Assembly (NCBI GenBank): GCA_036675275.1
Contig: JAKFFG010000071.1
Location: 62,001 to 126,000 of the forward strand
Length of the DNA stretch: 64,000 nucleotides
Direction: 5' to 3'
Source of the DNA: Pollutimonas sp036675275
GTDB lineage: Bacteria; Pseudomonadota; Gammaproteobacteria; Burkholderiales; Burkholderiaceae_B
A model generated the notes under the pieces. It worked only from the letters and a program-made list of their open reading frames with translations. It did not search any database and was not told where the DNA came from. Made by a program: the position numbers and the translations under genes. Below are positions 32,669 to 41,005 of this stretch, piece by piece (position 1 is the stretch's first letter; every line of letters starts with the position of its first letter).

Positions 32669-33991
32669 ATGCAGGTTGCGATGATCCAAAGCCGTTCCCA
32701 AGGTACCGTATTAGCCACTTTGGCGTCGGCCGGTGTTTTTCTGTATTTTTCTTTGATGTTCGCCGTGCCGTCGGGCTATTCCTATGGCGCAATGATCCTG
32801 CTGCTTGGCGGCCTGTACTTCATGGCGCGGCATCCTTCTCCGCCGCTGACAACCGAAGACAAGGCCATCATTTTTTCGCTGCTGGCGGTGTTTGTGTGGT
32901 CGGTAATTGCGGTATGGCTGCACGATAATAGCCTCAAGACGCTGGACCAGACCAGCAGGCTGGTCATGGCCATACCCATCATGTTGCTGCTGCTGGCCAT
33001 GCCGCCCAGGCTGCCTTTGATGTGGGCCGGCGTGGTTATTGGCGTCGTGCTGTCCAACGGCGTCGCCGTTTGGCAGTTGCACTGGCTGGGCGATAGCCGC
33101 GCGGCAGGCTACCTGAATATTATTCACTTCGGCAACATCGGGTTGGTGTTTGGCCTGTTTTGCATCGCGGGCATGCTGTGGGCCGGTACGCAGGGCCGAT
33201 ACGCCAGGTACTGGCGCATGGCCTTCCTGGTCGGTGTCCTGGCCAGCATCTATACGGTAATGGCGTCCGGCAGCCGCGGCAGCTGGCTGGCCATCCCGCC
33301 GGTGGCGGCCGTGTTCTTGTTCGCATTCCTGCACAGGCGCAACATCAAGCATGCGGCGGCAGCGCTGGCTGCAGTCGTCGTTGTGGTGGGCGTGGTGTTT
33401 TCCATACCCGAGACAGGCGTAGAGGCGCGCTACGACCTGGCCGTGACAGAAGTCGACAAGTACATGACGACCAAATACGTTGGCCAGGGCGCCGCCGTAT
33501 CATCGGTGGGCGCGCGCCTGGAAGTCTGGCGCACCGCCTTCATTCATATTCCGCAACAACCCCTGCTGGGCTGGAACGAAAAAGAATACCGCGCCTCGGT
33601 CGAGCGCCTGGTCGCGGAAAAGAAGGTGGACCCCTACATGCTTGAAATGGCCAATACGCACAACAACTATCTTGAAGTGCTGGTGTTCCAGGGCGTGATC
33701 GGGCTCGTGGCCCTGCTGGCGATGTATCTGCTGCCCTTCTGGTTCTTCTGCAAAAGGCTGCGTTCGCCCGACGCCACGGTCAAGACCCTGGCCTTGTGCG
33801 GGTCGACGCTGCTGGCCTCGTACTTCATGTTCGGCATGAGCCAGGTGATACTTGGGCGTAATAACGGAATTATTTTCTTTGTGCTGACGCTGGTGATTGT
33901 GTGGGCGTGCATGCGTAATGCCGAGGCCCTGGCTGAGGCCGCTGTGAAAAAAAATAGCAGTAGCATTTCACGGCCACACGTTCCGAAATAA
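32669..33991 (+). CDS. O-antigen ligase family protein (WaaL/Wzy_C)
   Basis: A 440-residue membrane protein with about ten helices and the large periplasmic loop of the Wzy_C family (about residues 235-340). Conserved features are the GSRGSWLAIPPVA segment after helix 6 and NTHNNYLEVLVFQGVIGL at the end of the loop, containing the key His. Such proteins ligate O-antigen to lipid A-core, or polymerise or transfer glycans. As the only candidate ligase in the window, it is likely WaaL, but a polymerase role cannot be excluded. It is divergent from the flippase gene. Confidence 0.85.
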   Translation: MQVAMIQSRSQGTVLATLASAGVFLYFSLMFAVPSGYSYGAMILLLGGLYFMARHPSPPLTTEDKAIIFSLLAVFVWSVIAVWLHDNSLKTLDQTSRLVMAIPIMLLLLAMPPRLPLMWAGVVIGVVLSNGVAVWQLHWLGDSRAAGYLNIIHFGNIGLVFGLFCIAGMLWAGTQGRYARYWRMAFLVGVLASIYTVMASGSRGSWLAIPPVAAVFLFAFLHRRNIKHAAAALAAVVVVVGVVFSIPETGVEARYDLAVTEVDKYMTTKYVGQGAAVSSVGARLEVWRTAFIHIPQQPLLGWNEKEYRASVERLVAEKKVDPYMLEMANTHNNYLEVLVFQGVIGLVALLAMYLLPFWFFCKRLRSPDATVKTLALCGSTLLASYFMFGMSQVILGRNNGIIFFVLTLVIVWACMRNAEALAEAAVKKNSSSISRPHVPK

Positions 33992-34035
33992 ATGGCCTCG
34001 TTCCGAAATTTACATCTGTTGATTCCGTAATTTAC
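33979..34035. repeat. Three short direct repeats downstream of the O-antigen ligase gene
   Basis: CGTTCCGAAAT occurs at 33979-33989 and 33999-34009, and a variant GATTCCGTAATTTAC follows at 34021-34035. The TTCCG cores start at 33981, 34001 and 34023, a spacing of 20-22 bp, which is two helical turns. They run from the ligase stop codon into the gap before the PIN/RHH TA pair. They could be a protein-binding iteron or the end of a lost mobile element. Confidence 0.5.
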
Positions 34036-34101
34036 GTTACCATCCTGATGTCGAAGAACGATGTATTACGACGACTTTCGCGGTCGCGCGCGCGATGCCA
34101 T

Positions 34102-34332
34102 CTAACTGTCGGTGGGTGCGTCTTCGGCATCTAGCCGATCGAGAATCGCCAGCGCCTGCTCGACGCTTCCAGTTGCCGCCAGCGCCCGAAAATGGTTCTC
34201 CGTGTCCCAAGCCGCTAGCGCATGGGCGCTCAACTGCTCGATCAACTTGTTCGTGCTTAGGCCCCTGCTTCTGGCCAGCTCCTTCAAACGTTCTGCCGTT
34301 TCGTCGGGCAGTCGAATCGTTAGCGTGCTCAT
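34102..34332 (-). CDS. Ribbon-helix-helix antitoxin
   Basis: A 76-residue protein starting STLTIRLPDETAERLKELAR and SRGLSTNKLIEQLSAHAL, the strand-helix-helix of an Arc/MetJ-type DNA-binding fold. An acidic C-terminal helix likely contacts the toxin. ATG 34332 overlaps the PIN toxin stop as ATGA. The order here is toxin first, antitoxin second, the reverse of most type II modules. Confidence 0.88.
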   Translation of the reverse strand: MSTLTIRLPDETAERLKELARSRGLSTNKLIEQLSAHALAAWDTENHFRALAATGSVEQALAILDRLDAEDAPTDS

Positions 34333-34748
34333 TGCCATTGCTCCAAACATTGTGCGGGAGTAAGGATACGCAAGCGCCCCAGATGCAATTCGCCACGTCC
34401 CACATCCCGCACGTTGTGAGTCACGATCGCCTGGGCATTTCCCGCCAAGGCTAGCTCGATCAGGTGATTATCCGCCTCGTCCGGCAGATTCGGCCTCCAG
34501 CCGTAATACACCGTCACCCATCGCCCGCGCTGCGCCAGTGCGGCCAGCACCTGTAAACGCTCCGTCGCGTTCGTCGTGTCGCTCCAAACTGGACGGCTCA
34601 GTAAATCCCCATATTCCAGCCATAGGGCATTACCGAACAACGGCTCGAACTGTCCATTCAGCGAACGGCGCAGCACCTCTCGCGAAGCGCCTCCGGCGGA
34701 ACGTAATCCCGCGACAAAGACATTGGTATCGATGACGATGGAAATCAT
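34329..34748 (-). CDS. PIN-domain toxin (VapC-like ribonuclease)
   Basis: A 139-residue PIN protein. IVIDTNVFVAGLRS holds the first catalytic Asp (residue 7), an ALWLEYGDLL segment the Glu, and LPDEADNHLIELALAGNAQA the Asp pair, followed by IVTHNVRD. It matches the 'putative toxin, PIN family' group. It probably cleaves tRNA or rRNA when its antitoxin is lost. No operator palindrome was found upstream. Confidence 0.9.
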   Translation of the reverse strand: MISIVIDTNVFVAGLRSAGGASREVLRRSLNGQFEPLFGNALWLEYGDLLSRPVWSDTTNATERLQVLAALAQRGRWVTVYYGWRPNLPDEADNHLIELALAGNAQAIVTHNVRDVGRGELHLGRLRILTPAQCLEQWQ

Positions 34749-34808
34749 AGTGACAGCATATACGCCATCATGGATAGTTTCAAGCCCACGTTATCTTCAC
34801 GCATCTGA

Positions 34809-35828
34809 CTAAGCCAGCTCCCACACTTTATCCAGTATCTCGGCCGCCCCCTGCCCGCTCCCGAGGACTGCCGTTATATGCTTGACGCGTTTCAGATAAA
34901 AGTGGGCGAGACATTCCCAGGTAAAGCCCATGGCGCCAAAAGTCTGTATTGCCTGCGCTGTTGTCGCTGCAGCGGCTTCTACGGCCAGCAACTCCGCCAT
35001 AAGGACGGCAAGCTCGGCGTCCCGCCCATTATCCAGCGCATTGCAGGCATCATGCAGGGCAAGCTTCGCGTTATCGAGCGCCATCCAGTTGTCGGCGAGC
35101 CGATGTTTGATCGCCTGGTTGACGCCTATGGCCTTGCCGAACTGCTCGCGTTCACGGGCATAGGCGACGGCGTCTTCCAGCGCTTTGGCTGCCGTACCCA
35201 ACAGCTCTGCCAGGATCAAGACCCGTTTTTGCAAACAAAAACTCCGCCATGCTTCTATTGAACAATTGACGCTTGCCGCCCATACGGGCTCCCCCGGAAC
35301 CGTTCTTGCTGTCGCAATCAGTGGGTCGATGCCGTAGCCGGGACTCGCTGTTTCATAGCGAGCCAGCCGTAAAACGCCCTGTTCCCAACTCAGTTCCAGC
35401 GCCTGACATCCCTCCGCCACATATTCGGCCCAGGCATAGGCGCGATCGCCTTCTCCGACAACCATGGCCAAATATTCTTCGCCTTGCAGCCAACTGGCGA
35501 GAAGAGCGTCATGCCCGGCATCAGCCGTCGAGCACGTCGCAAGCATCGCCGCAATCGCCATGGCTTGCGATACGGGCACGCTCAGCAGCTTGCGCCCCAT
35601 CTCCTCCGCCATCAATGCGGCCTCAAAAGTGCCCAATCCCAACCCGGACTGCTGCTCGGATACGCAGGTTTGCAGCCAGCCCATTTGTGCGCATTCGCGC
35701 CACAACATGCTTCTGTCCGCAGCGTTCCCTTGCATGCGGGTGTCAATCTGGGATTTGTCCTGGAGGAAGCGGCGTACAGACTCGACCAGCATGGTCTGCT
35801 CCTCGGTCAATACAGGATTCACAATCAC
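34809..35828 (-). CDS. Acyl-CoA dehydrogenase family protein, second subunit
   Basis: A 339-residue acyl-CoA dehydrogenase-like protein, shorter than the first subunit. The N-terminal helical domain (LTEEQTMLVESVRRFLQ), a reduced middle domain, and the C-terminal helical domain with AYAREREQFGKAIGVNQAIK, AAATTAQAIQTFGAMGFTWE and HFYLKR are visible. The GTG start at 35828 overlaps the stop of the first dehydrogenase. Such pairs often form heteromeric enzymes for steroid side chains or branched/aromatic acyl-CoAs, which is the likely case here. Confidence 0.85.
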   Translation of the reverse strand: MIVNPVLTEEQTMLVESVRRFLQDKSQIDTRMQGNAADRSMLWRECAQMGWLQTCVSEQQSGLGLGTFEAALMAEEMGRKLLSVPVSQAMAIAAMLATCSTADAGHDALLASWLQGEEYLAMVVGEGDRAYAWAEYVAEGCQALELSWEQGVLRLARYETASPGYGIDPLIATARTVPGEPVWAASVNCSIEAWRSFCLQKRVLILAELLGTAAKALEDAVAYAREREQFGKAIGVNQAIKHRLADNWMALDNAKLALHDACNALDNGRDAELAVLMAELLAVEAAAATTAQAIQTFGAMGFTWECLAHFYLKRVKHITAVLGSGQGAAEILDKVWELA

Positions 35829-36994
35829 GTTCCTTTGGGCAGGCCCAGTATCTTCTCGGCGATGATGTTCCGCTGGATTTCGGAAGTGCCCGCAAGTATG
35901 GTTTCCGCCTTGGACCACAGGTAGGCGTGCATGAACAATGCCGGCTCTGGGTCTTTGTCGTGTGATGTTGCCAGGCATGCCTTTTCGCCCAGCAACTCGA
36001 TAGCCAGTTCTAGCAAGGATTGGTGCGCTTCGCTCCAGTGCACCTTTACCGATGAGCCCTCCGGGCCGGGCGGCGCACCCGATATGGCGGCGGCAAGGGT
36101 ACGACTGGACTTCAGTTTCAATACATGGCTGTCTGCGGCAAGGCGGGCCCAACGGTGTTTCAACGCATCGGTATGCTTGCCCGAGCCTTGCCTGGCCACC
36201 CATTTTTTGATGTCGGCCAATTCCTGTTGGAATCGCACCAGACGGGGCAGGAAATAGGTGCCGCGTTCGAAGCTGGCGGCGGCCATGGCCATTTTCCAGC
36301 CCTGGCCTTCTTCACCCAACAGATACCGGGCTTCGACGCGGACGTTTTCGAAAAAGACTTCGCAGAATTCGGCTTCACCGGTAATTTGCCTGATCGGTTC
36401 CACCCTTACCCCGGGCTGGCGCATATTGACCAGCAAAAAGCTCAAGCCCCGGTGTCGCATGGATGCCGGGTCGGTGCGCGCAAGCACGAAGCACCAGTCC
36501 GCCCGGTCTGCAAAGGATGTCCATATTTTGTGGCCGTTCAGCAGATAACCCGATTCCGTCTTCTCGGCGCGAGTGCGCAGCGCGGCCAGGTCCGATCCGG
36601 CGGACGGCTCTGAATAGCCCTGGCACCATATCGTCTGGTTGGTCAGTATGCCGGGCAGAAACTCCTGCTTCTGAGCCTCGGACCCAAAATGCAGCAGAGT
36701 GGGGGCCAGAATCCCGTGGCCGATCAAGTTCACCCCCAGCGGCGCGCCGCAAAGGGCATGTTCTTCATGGAAGATTGCCTGCTTGGCCAGGTCCAGGTCG
36801 TGGCCGTCGTACTTGGCCGGCCATCCCAAGCCGGATAAATGGTGGGAGCACAGGCAATCTTCCCAAGCACGGCGAAAGTCCAGGTCGCGCGGGTCCGCCC
36901 GCCCTGGCCATTCTGCAATAAAGGCAGCGTACTGCTCACCAAGCCAGCTCCTGATAAACGAGCGAAATGCCTCGTCGCCCTTGGGAAAGTTCAT
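35825..36994 (-). CDS. Acyl-CoA dehydrogenase, first subunit
   Basis: A 389-residue flavin enzyme oxidising acyl-CoA to enoyl-CoA. LGWPAKYDGHDLDLAKQAIF, GYSEPSAGSDLAALRTRAEK (flavin contact), NGHKIWTSFADRADW and the C-terminal AETILAGTSEIQRNIIAEK are all standard. It is followed by a coupled second dehydrogenase. Upstream are the Bug receptor, acyl-CoA synthetase and crotonase genes on the same strand, all divergent from an IclR regulator. Confidence 0.93.
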   Translation of the reverse strand: MNFPKGDEAFRSFIRSWLGEQYAAFIAEWPGRADPRDLDFRRAWEDCLCSHHLSGLGWPAKYDGHDLDLAKQAIFHEEHALCGAPLGVNLIGHGILAPTLLHFGSEAQKQEFLPGILTNQTIWCQGYSEPSAGSDLAALRTRAEKTESGYLLNGHKIWTSFADRADWCFVLARTDPASMRHRGLSFLLVNMRQPGVRVEPIRQITGEAEFCEVFFENVRVEARYLLGEEGQGWKMAMAAASFERGTYFLPRLVRFQQELADIKKWVARQGSGKHTDALKHRWARLAADSHVLKLKSSRTLAAAISGAPPGPEGSSVKVHWSEAHQSLLELAIELLGEKACLATSHDKDPEPALFMHAYLWSKAETILAGTSEIQRNIIAEKILGLPKGT

Positions 36995-37034
36995 GATTGT
37001 CGCCCTTGTTGCTTCAACGATTCGTACTGGCTGC

Positions 37035-37997
37035 TCAGTCCAGGCGTATATTCGCTTCTTTGGCGACCTTGCCCCACGTGGCGATATCTTTCTTGATAAA
37101 TGCGCCGAAGGTTGCGGGGTCGCTGCCTATGGCGTCCAGCCCCAGGGTGGTGAATTTCTCCCTGACCGCTGGCTCTTTCAAAATCTCGGCCACTGCGGCG
37201 TAAACCTTGTCTACAACAGGAGCAGGTGTGCCGGCGGGCGCAACCAGCCCCAGCCACGGCATGGCCGAGAATCCCGGCACGGCCGTCGAGATCGTTGGTA
37301 TATCGGGCACTGAGCTCGATGGCGTGTCAGTAGTAACCGCCAGCACCCTGACTTTGCCGCTTTTAACAAAAGGCCCCGATGACGCCCAGGCATCGAACAT
37401 GACCTGCACCCGTCCCGCCACCAGATCAGTAAGCGCCGGGGCGCTTCCCTTGTAGGGAATTTGTTCCATTTCGACACCGGCCATGCTCTTGAACATCTCG
37501 GCTTCCAGCTGCGTGGACGTACCCACGCCAACCGAGGCGTAGCTTAGCTTGCCGGGATTGGCTTTCATGTAGTCGATGAGTTCTTTCACATTCTTGACAG
37601 GCAGGGACGGCGTGACTTCCAGCACATGCACCACCGACGCGACTTGCGTGATCGGGGTGAAGTCGCGGACCGGGTCATAATCGATTTTGCTGTAGATGCT
37701 GGGTGCAATGCCCAGCGAAGAGGCGGCCAGCAGCAGGGTGTAGCCGTCGGGCTTTGCCCGTGCCACATGGTTCGATGCAATCATGGTGCCCGCGCCCGGC
37801 TTGTTCTCTACGATTACCGTCTGGCCCAGGCGCGTTGACATGCGTTCGGCAAGTAACCTGCCCAGAATATCGGTGGCTCCGCCGGGCGAGAAAGGCACGA
37901 CGATGGTGATCGGACGTGTCGGATAATCGTCGGCCGCATAGGCCGCGCCGACCATGCTTGCACTCAGGCATAACCCGGTAAGTAGTTTTTTTATCAT
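37035..37997 (-). CDS. Bug/TctC family periplasmic substrate-binding protein
   Basis: A 320-residue tripartite tricarboxylate transporter receptor. A signal peptide (KKLLTGLCLSASMVGAAYA) ends near residue 22; the mature protein begins DDYPTRPITIVVPFSPGGA, the family signature that wraps a carboxylate ligand. ATG 37997 fits the signal better than the upstream in-frame ATG. No TctA/TctB membrane genes are nearby, which is common for these expanded receptors. In this operon it may capture the acid that the synthetase activates. Confidence 0.93.
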   Translation of the reverse strand: MIKKLLTGLCLSASMVGAAYAADDYPTRPITIVVPFSPGGATDILGRLLAERMSTRLGQTVIVENKPGAGTMIASNHVARAKPDGYTLLLAASSLGIAPSIYSKIDYDPVRDFTPITQVASVVHVLEVTPSLPVKNVKELIDYMKANPGKLSYASVGVGTSTQLEAEMFKSMAGVEMEQIPYKGSAPALTDLVAGRVQVMFDAWASSGPFVKSGKVRVLAVTTDTPSSSVPDIPTISTAVPGFSAMPWLGLVAPAGTPAPVVDKVYAAVAEILKEPAVREKFTTLGLDAIGSDPATFGAFIKKDIATWGKVAKEANIRLD

Positions 37998-38014
37998 GCT
38001 TGTCTCCACCTTGT

Positions 38015-40105
38015 TTATTGAACTATAAGAATCAAGGCATCCAGGGCGACTGCCCCTTGGCCTTGTTGCCTGACCAACAATGGATTGATTTCGATTTCAC
38101 TTACCGACGAAGGCGCCGCCACCATGGCATTGCCCAATGCGACCATGGTTTTGCACGCTGCCCGAATGTCGGCCTTCGGCGCATTGCGGTGGCCGTCCAG
38201 CAGCGGAAACGCCATAAGTTTCCTGAGCATCTCCTCGGCGTCCGACTCGCTGATAGGCAATAGGCTATGGCTGGTGTCCTGGTAGATTTCTGTCAGCACG
38301 CCGCCCAGGCCAACCGTCAGCATGGGCCCGAAAACCGGGTCGCGCCTGGCGCCTGCAATCAGCTCGACGCCCTTCGCTTCCATCTTCTGAACAAGCACAC
38401 CATCGATACGCGCGTCGGCCGCTTTTACCTGAACCGATGCCATCATGGCCTGATAGGCGGCGGCAAGCTCTGCATCGTTCTTGAGGTCCAGCGCAACACC
38501 GCCGACTTCTGTTTTGTGCGCGATGTCGGCGCTGAGCACTTTCAGCACCACGGGATAGCCCAGCGTTCGAGCATGTTCGCTGGCCTGGTGCAGGTCGGTC
38601 GCCGTCTTGTCCTCTTTGCACGGCACGCCGAAGGACGACAGGTATTGAAGCGCCTGGGCTTCATTGATGTGCGGACCAGTCAACGCGACGCTGGATGCCG
38701 GCAACGAGACATGCGCGGTAACGGGTTGCCGGTTCTTGCGCCTCTCCTGCCACAGCAGGAATGGTGAAAGCGCCGAGACAGCCAGGCCCAGATCATCGAA
38801 TACCGCAACGCCCGCGTCGCGCAGCGCATCGCGGCATGTGGCGCGCCCGGTATCGATGGCCGCAAAGAAACGGGGATATTGGCGTGCAACCGCGGCAATA
38901 TTGTCGGCCATGCGATCGAGCATGTAGCCGGGCGCGTAGATGACCACGGCATCGAGTGCATCGGTGCTCGCCAATGCCTCAAGCACACCCTGGACGAAGT
39001 CTGGATCATTGACCACATTGCCGGTGACATCGACGGGATTTCCAACCATGCCGTAGTCCGGGATACCTTTGCGCAACACAGCCTGGACCTCGGCGGGCAA
39101 GTCGGGAAGGTCCAGGCCGGACTCGATGAAACGATCGGCGAGTATCGCCCCCAGTGCTCCCGACATGGTGATGACGGCAACGCGCTTTCCTGCTGTCCGG
39201 TTTCTCAGTTGCGCAAGCTGTGCCAGCAAGGCCATTTGCGCAAAATCCTGGGCTTCGATGACATTCAGTTTTTCGAAAACGCTGCGGTAGACGCGCTTGT
39301 CTCCTGCCAGGGCCGAGGTGTGCGACTGGACGGCAGCTGCGCCCTTGTCGGTGGTGCCGGCCTTGAGCACGATCAGCACCTTGTCCTTGTCCTGCAGCGT
39401 TTGGCATGCTTTGATGAAGGCAGGCCCGTTACGCAGTTGTTCGATATATCCCAGCACCACGTCGGTCTGCGTATCGTCGGCCAGGTAATTCAAATATTCG
39501 GAAAAGTCTACGCAGGCTTCATTTCCGGTATTGATGAAATGGGATACCGGCAAATCGAGCTTGCGAACCAGGCCGTACAGCGCCGCGCATACATTGCCGC
39601 TCTGCGTAAGTATGCTTACGTTGCCCTGCTTATTTTGCATGGGCGCTGTATTGAAAACCGAAGCGAAGGCTGTATGAGCCTGGGTGTTCAGGTTGGCCAT
39701 GCCCATGCAGTTGGGCCCGGCCACCACCATTCCAGTCTGTTCGGCAAAGCGCTCTATTTCACTTTGCAATAATTGTCCGGCGGCTCCTTCCTCGGCGAAT
39801 CCTGCAGCATATACGATGGCCGCCTTGGCGCCCACGGCATGGCAGCGTTCCAGCATAGGTTTTACATCTTTGGCGCCAATGGCGAGCACAACCAGATCGG
39901 GTGCCTGCGGCAGCGATTCGATATCGGGATGGCAAGGTATGCCGAACACTTCCTGATACTTCGGATTTACCGGGTAGATGGCTCCGCTGTAGCCATACTT
40001 CGTCAGCAGCTCGATAGGCATGCCGCCAATTCGATCGGCACGAGCGCTCGCACCGATAAACGATATGGATTTCGGATTGAGCAATGGTTCGAGGCGGTGG
40101 TTCAT
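38015..40105 (-). CDS. Acyl-CoA synthetase (NDP-forming), fused alpha-beta
   Basis: A 696-residue enzyme. The N-terminal CoA-binding Rossmann domain (LLNPKSISFIGASARADRIG; GIPCHPDIESLPQAPDLVVL), a central succinyl-CoA-ligase-like domain with MSGALGAILADRFIESG, and a C-terminal ATP-grasp domain (LGYPVVLKVLSADIAHKTEV, INPLLVRQQGQGAVALDAL) are fused in one chain. Such enzymes form acyl-CoA from a free acid and ATP. It overlaps the crotonase gene by 4 bp and should supply the CoA ester used by the operon's dehydrogenases. Confidence 0.92.
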   Translation of the reverse strand: MNHRLEPLLNPKSISFIGASARADRIGGMPIELLTKYGYSGAIYPVNPKYQEVFGIPCHPDIESLPQAPDLVVLAIGAKDVKPMLERCHAVGAKAAIVYAAGFAEEGAAGQLLQSEIERFAEQTGMVVAGPNCMGMANLNTQAHTAFASVFNTAPMQNKQGNVSILTQSGNVCAALYGLVRKLDLPVSHFINTGNEACVDFSEYLNYLADDTQTDVVLGYIEQLRNGPAFIKACQTLQDKDKVLIVLKAGTTDKGAAAVQSHTSALAGDKRVYRSVFEKLNVIEAQDFAQMALLAQLAQLRNRTAGKRVAVITMSGALGAILADRFIESGLDLPDLPAEVQAVLRKGIPDYGMVGNPVDVTGNVVNDPDFVQGVLEALASTDALDAVVIYAPGYMLDRMADNIAAVARQYPRFFAAIDTGRATCRDALRDAGVAVFDDLGLAVSALSPFLLWQERRKNRQPVTAHVSLPASSVALTGPHINEAQALQYLSSFGVPCKEDKTATDLHQASEHARTLGYPVVLKVLSADIAHKTEVGGVALDLKNDAELAAAYQAMMASVQVKAADARIDGVLVQKMEAKGVELIAGARRDPVFGPMLTVGLGGVLTEIYQDTSHSLLPISESDAEEMLRKLMAFPLLDGHRNAPKADIRAACKTMVALGNAMVAAPSSVSEIEINPLLVRQQGQGAVALDALILIVQ

Positions 40106-40905
40106 GCGCTCTCACCGGTCTTGTTGCGCTGTATGGCTTGAGCCAGGCCGCGGTCGCGCACGGCCTTGAATTCTTCGCTCATATGCGAAAGCTGATGCGT
40201 GTCGAAATGCGCCGATAGGGCCGAGCGAAAGCCCTGGATGTCAAAGGTTCGATTCAGCGACTTCTTGATCAGGCGCAGTCCAAATGGCGGCGCTTGCGCA
40301 ATGCGTTGGGCCAGGACCATTGTTTCATCCTGAAGCGTAGCCACAGGTACGACGCGATTGACCATGCCGATACGGAGCGCTTCCTGGGCATCCAGCTTAT
40401 CGCCGGTGAACAGCATTTCCTTGGCTTTGCGCAAGCCCATGACCCAGGGATGTATCAACACTTCCGTTGCCGCAGCGGCCAGGGTATGACCGACAGGATC
40501 CGAAAAATAGGCGTCCTCGGCACACACGACCAGGTCGCACATATTGGCGATCATGAAGCCGCCCGCCACGCATGCTCCCTGCACCTCGGCCACCGTAGGC
40601 TTGGGGAAATCCCAGATGTGCAGGCAATAATCGAAATAGCGCAAGGACTCGTATTCCCAGCGCTGTTCGACCGTGAAGTCGGCGCGCTTGGCCTGCGCTT
40701 CTTTAAGATCATGCCCCGCAGAAAAATGATCGCCCACGGCCGCGATGACCAGCACCTTTACATTGTCATCCCGGGCAGCTTCACTGACGGCATGATCGAG
40801 TTCATCGAGCAATTGTTGGCTTTGGGCATTGCGGGCCTGCGGCCGCGCCAAGCAGATGCGCCTGACTGAATCTGTGTCTTCAACTAGCAGCGATGTATAG
40901 CTCAT
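40102..40905 (-). CDS. Crotonase (enoyl-CoA hydratase/isomerase) family protein
   Basis: A 267-residue crotonase-fold protein. The oxyanion-hole segments are AVGDHFSAGHDL and VQGACVAGGFMIANMCDLVV. The usual hydratase glutamates are not at their expected places: after the GG turn the sequence reads FMIAN rather than a Glu, and the second region reads YFSDPVGHTLAAAATE. It may therefore catalyse another crotonase reaction rather than classical hydration. It is the first gene of the acyl-CoA operon and is divergent from the IclR gene. Confidence 0.87.
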   Translation of the reverse strand: MSYTSLLVEDTDSVRRICLARPQARNAQSQQLLDELDHAVSEAARDDNVKVLVIAAVGDHFSAGHDLKEAQAKRADFTVEQRWEYESLRYFDYCLHIWDFPKPTVAEVQGACVAGGFMIANMCDLVVCAEDAYFSDPVGHTLAAAATEVLIHPWVMGLRKAKEMLFTGDKLDAQEALRIGMVNRVVPVATLQDETMVLAQRIAQAPPFGLRLIKKSLNRTFDIQGFRSALSAHFDTHQLSHMSEEFKAVRDRGLAQAIQRNKTGESA

Positions 40906-41005
40906 GATGATCCCGATAAGTAGATGCTGATTGCAGCGTCGTCAAACCGGATTAACTCATCAAATATCCTACAATACAAACTTTAAATACAATTTTTCCC
41001 ACAAT

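Noticed and set aside
34064..34108. 14-codon frame MYYDDFRGRARDAI before the PIN/RHH module
   Set aside because: Too short and without ribosome site or known family; mentioned only as possible debris.
38879..39772. 297-codon plus-strand frame inside the acyl-CoA synthetase gene
   Set aside because: Antisense shadow of a gene with complete CoA-binding and ATP-grasp domains.
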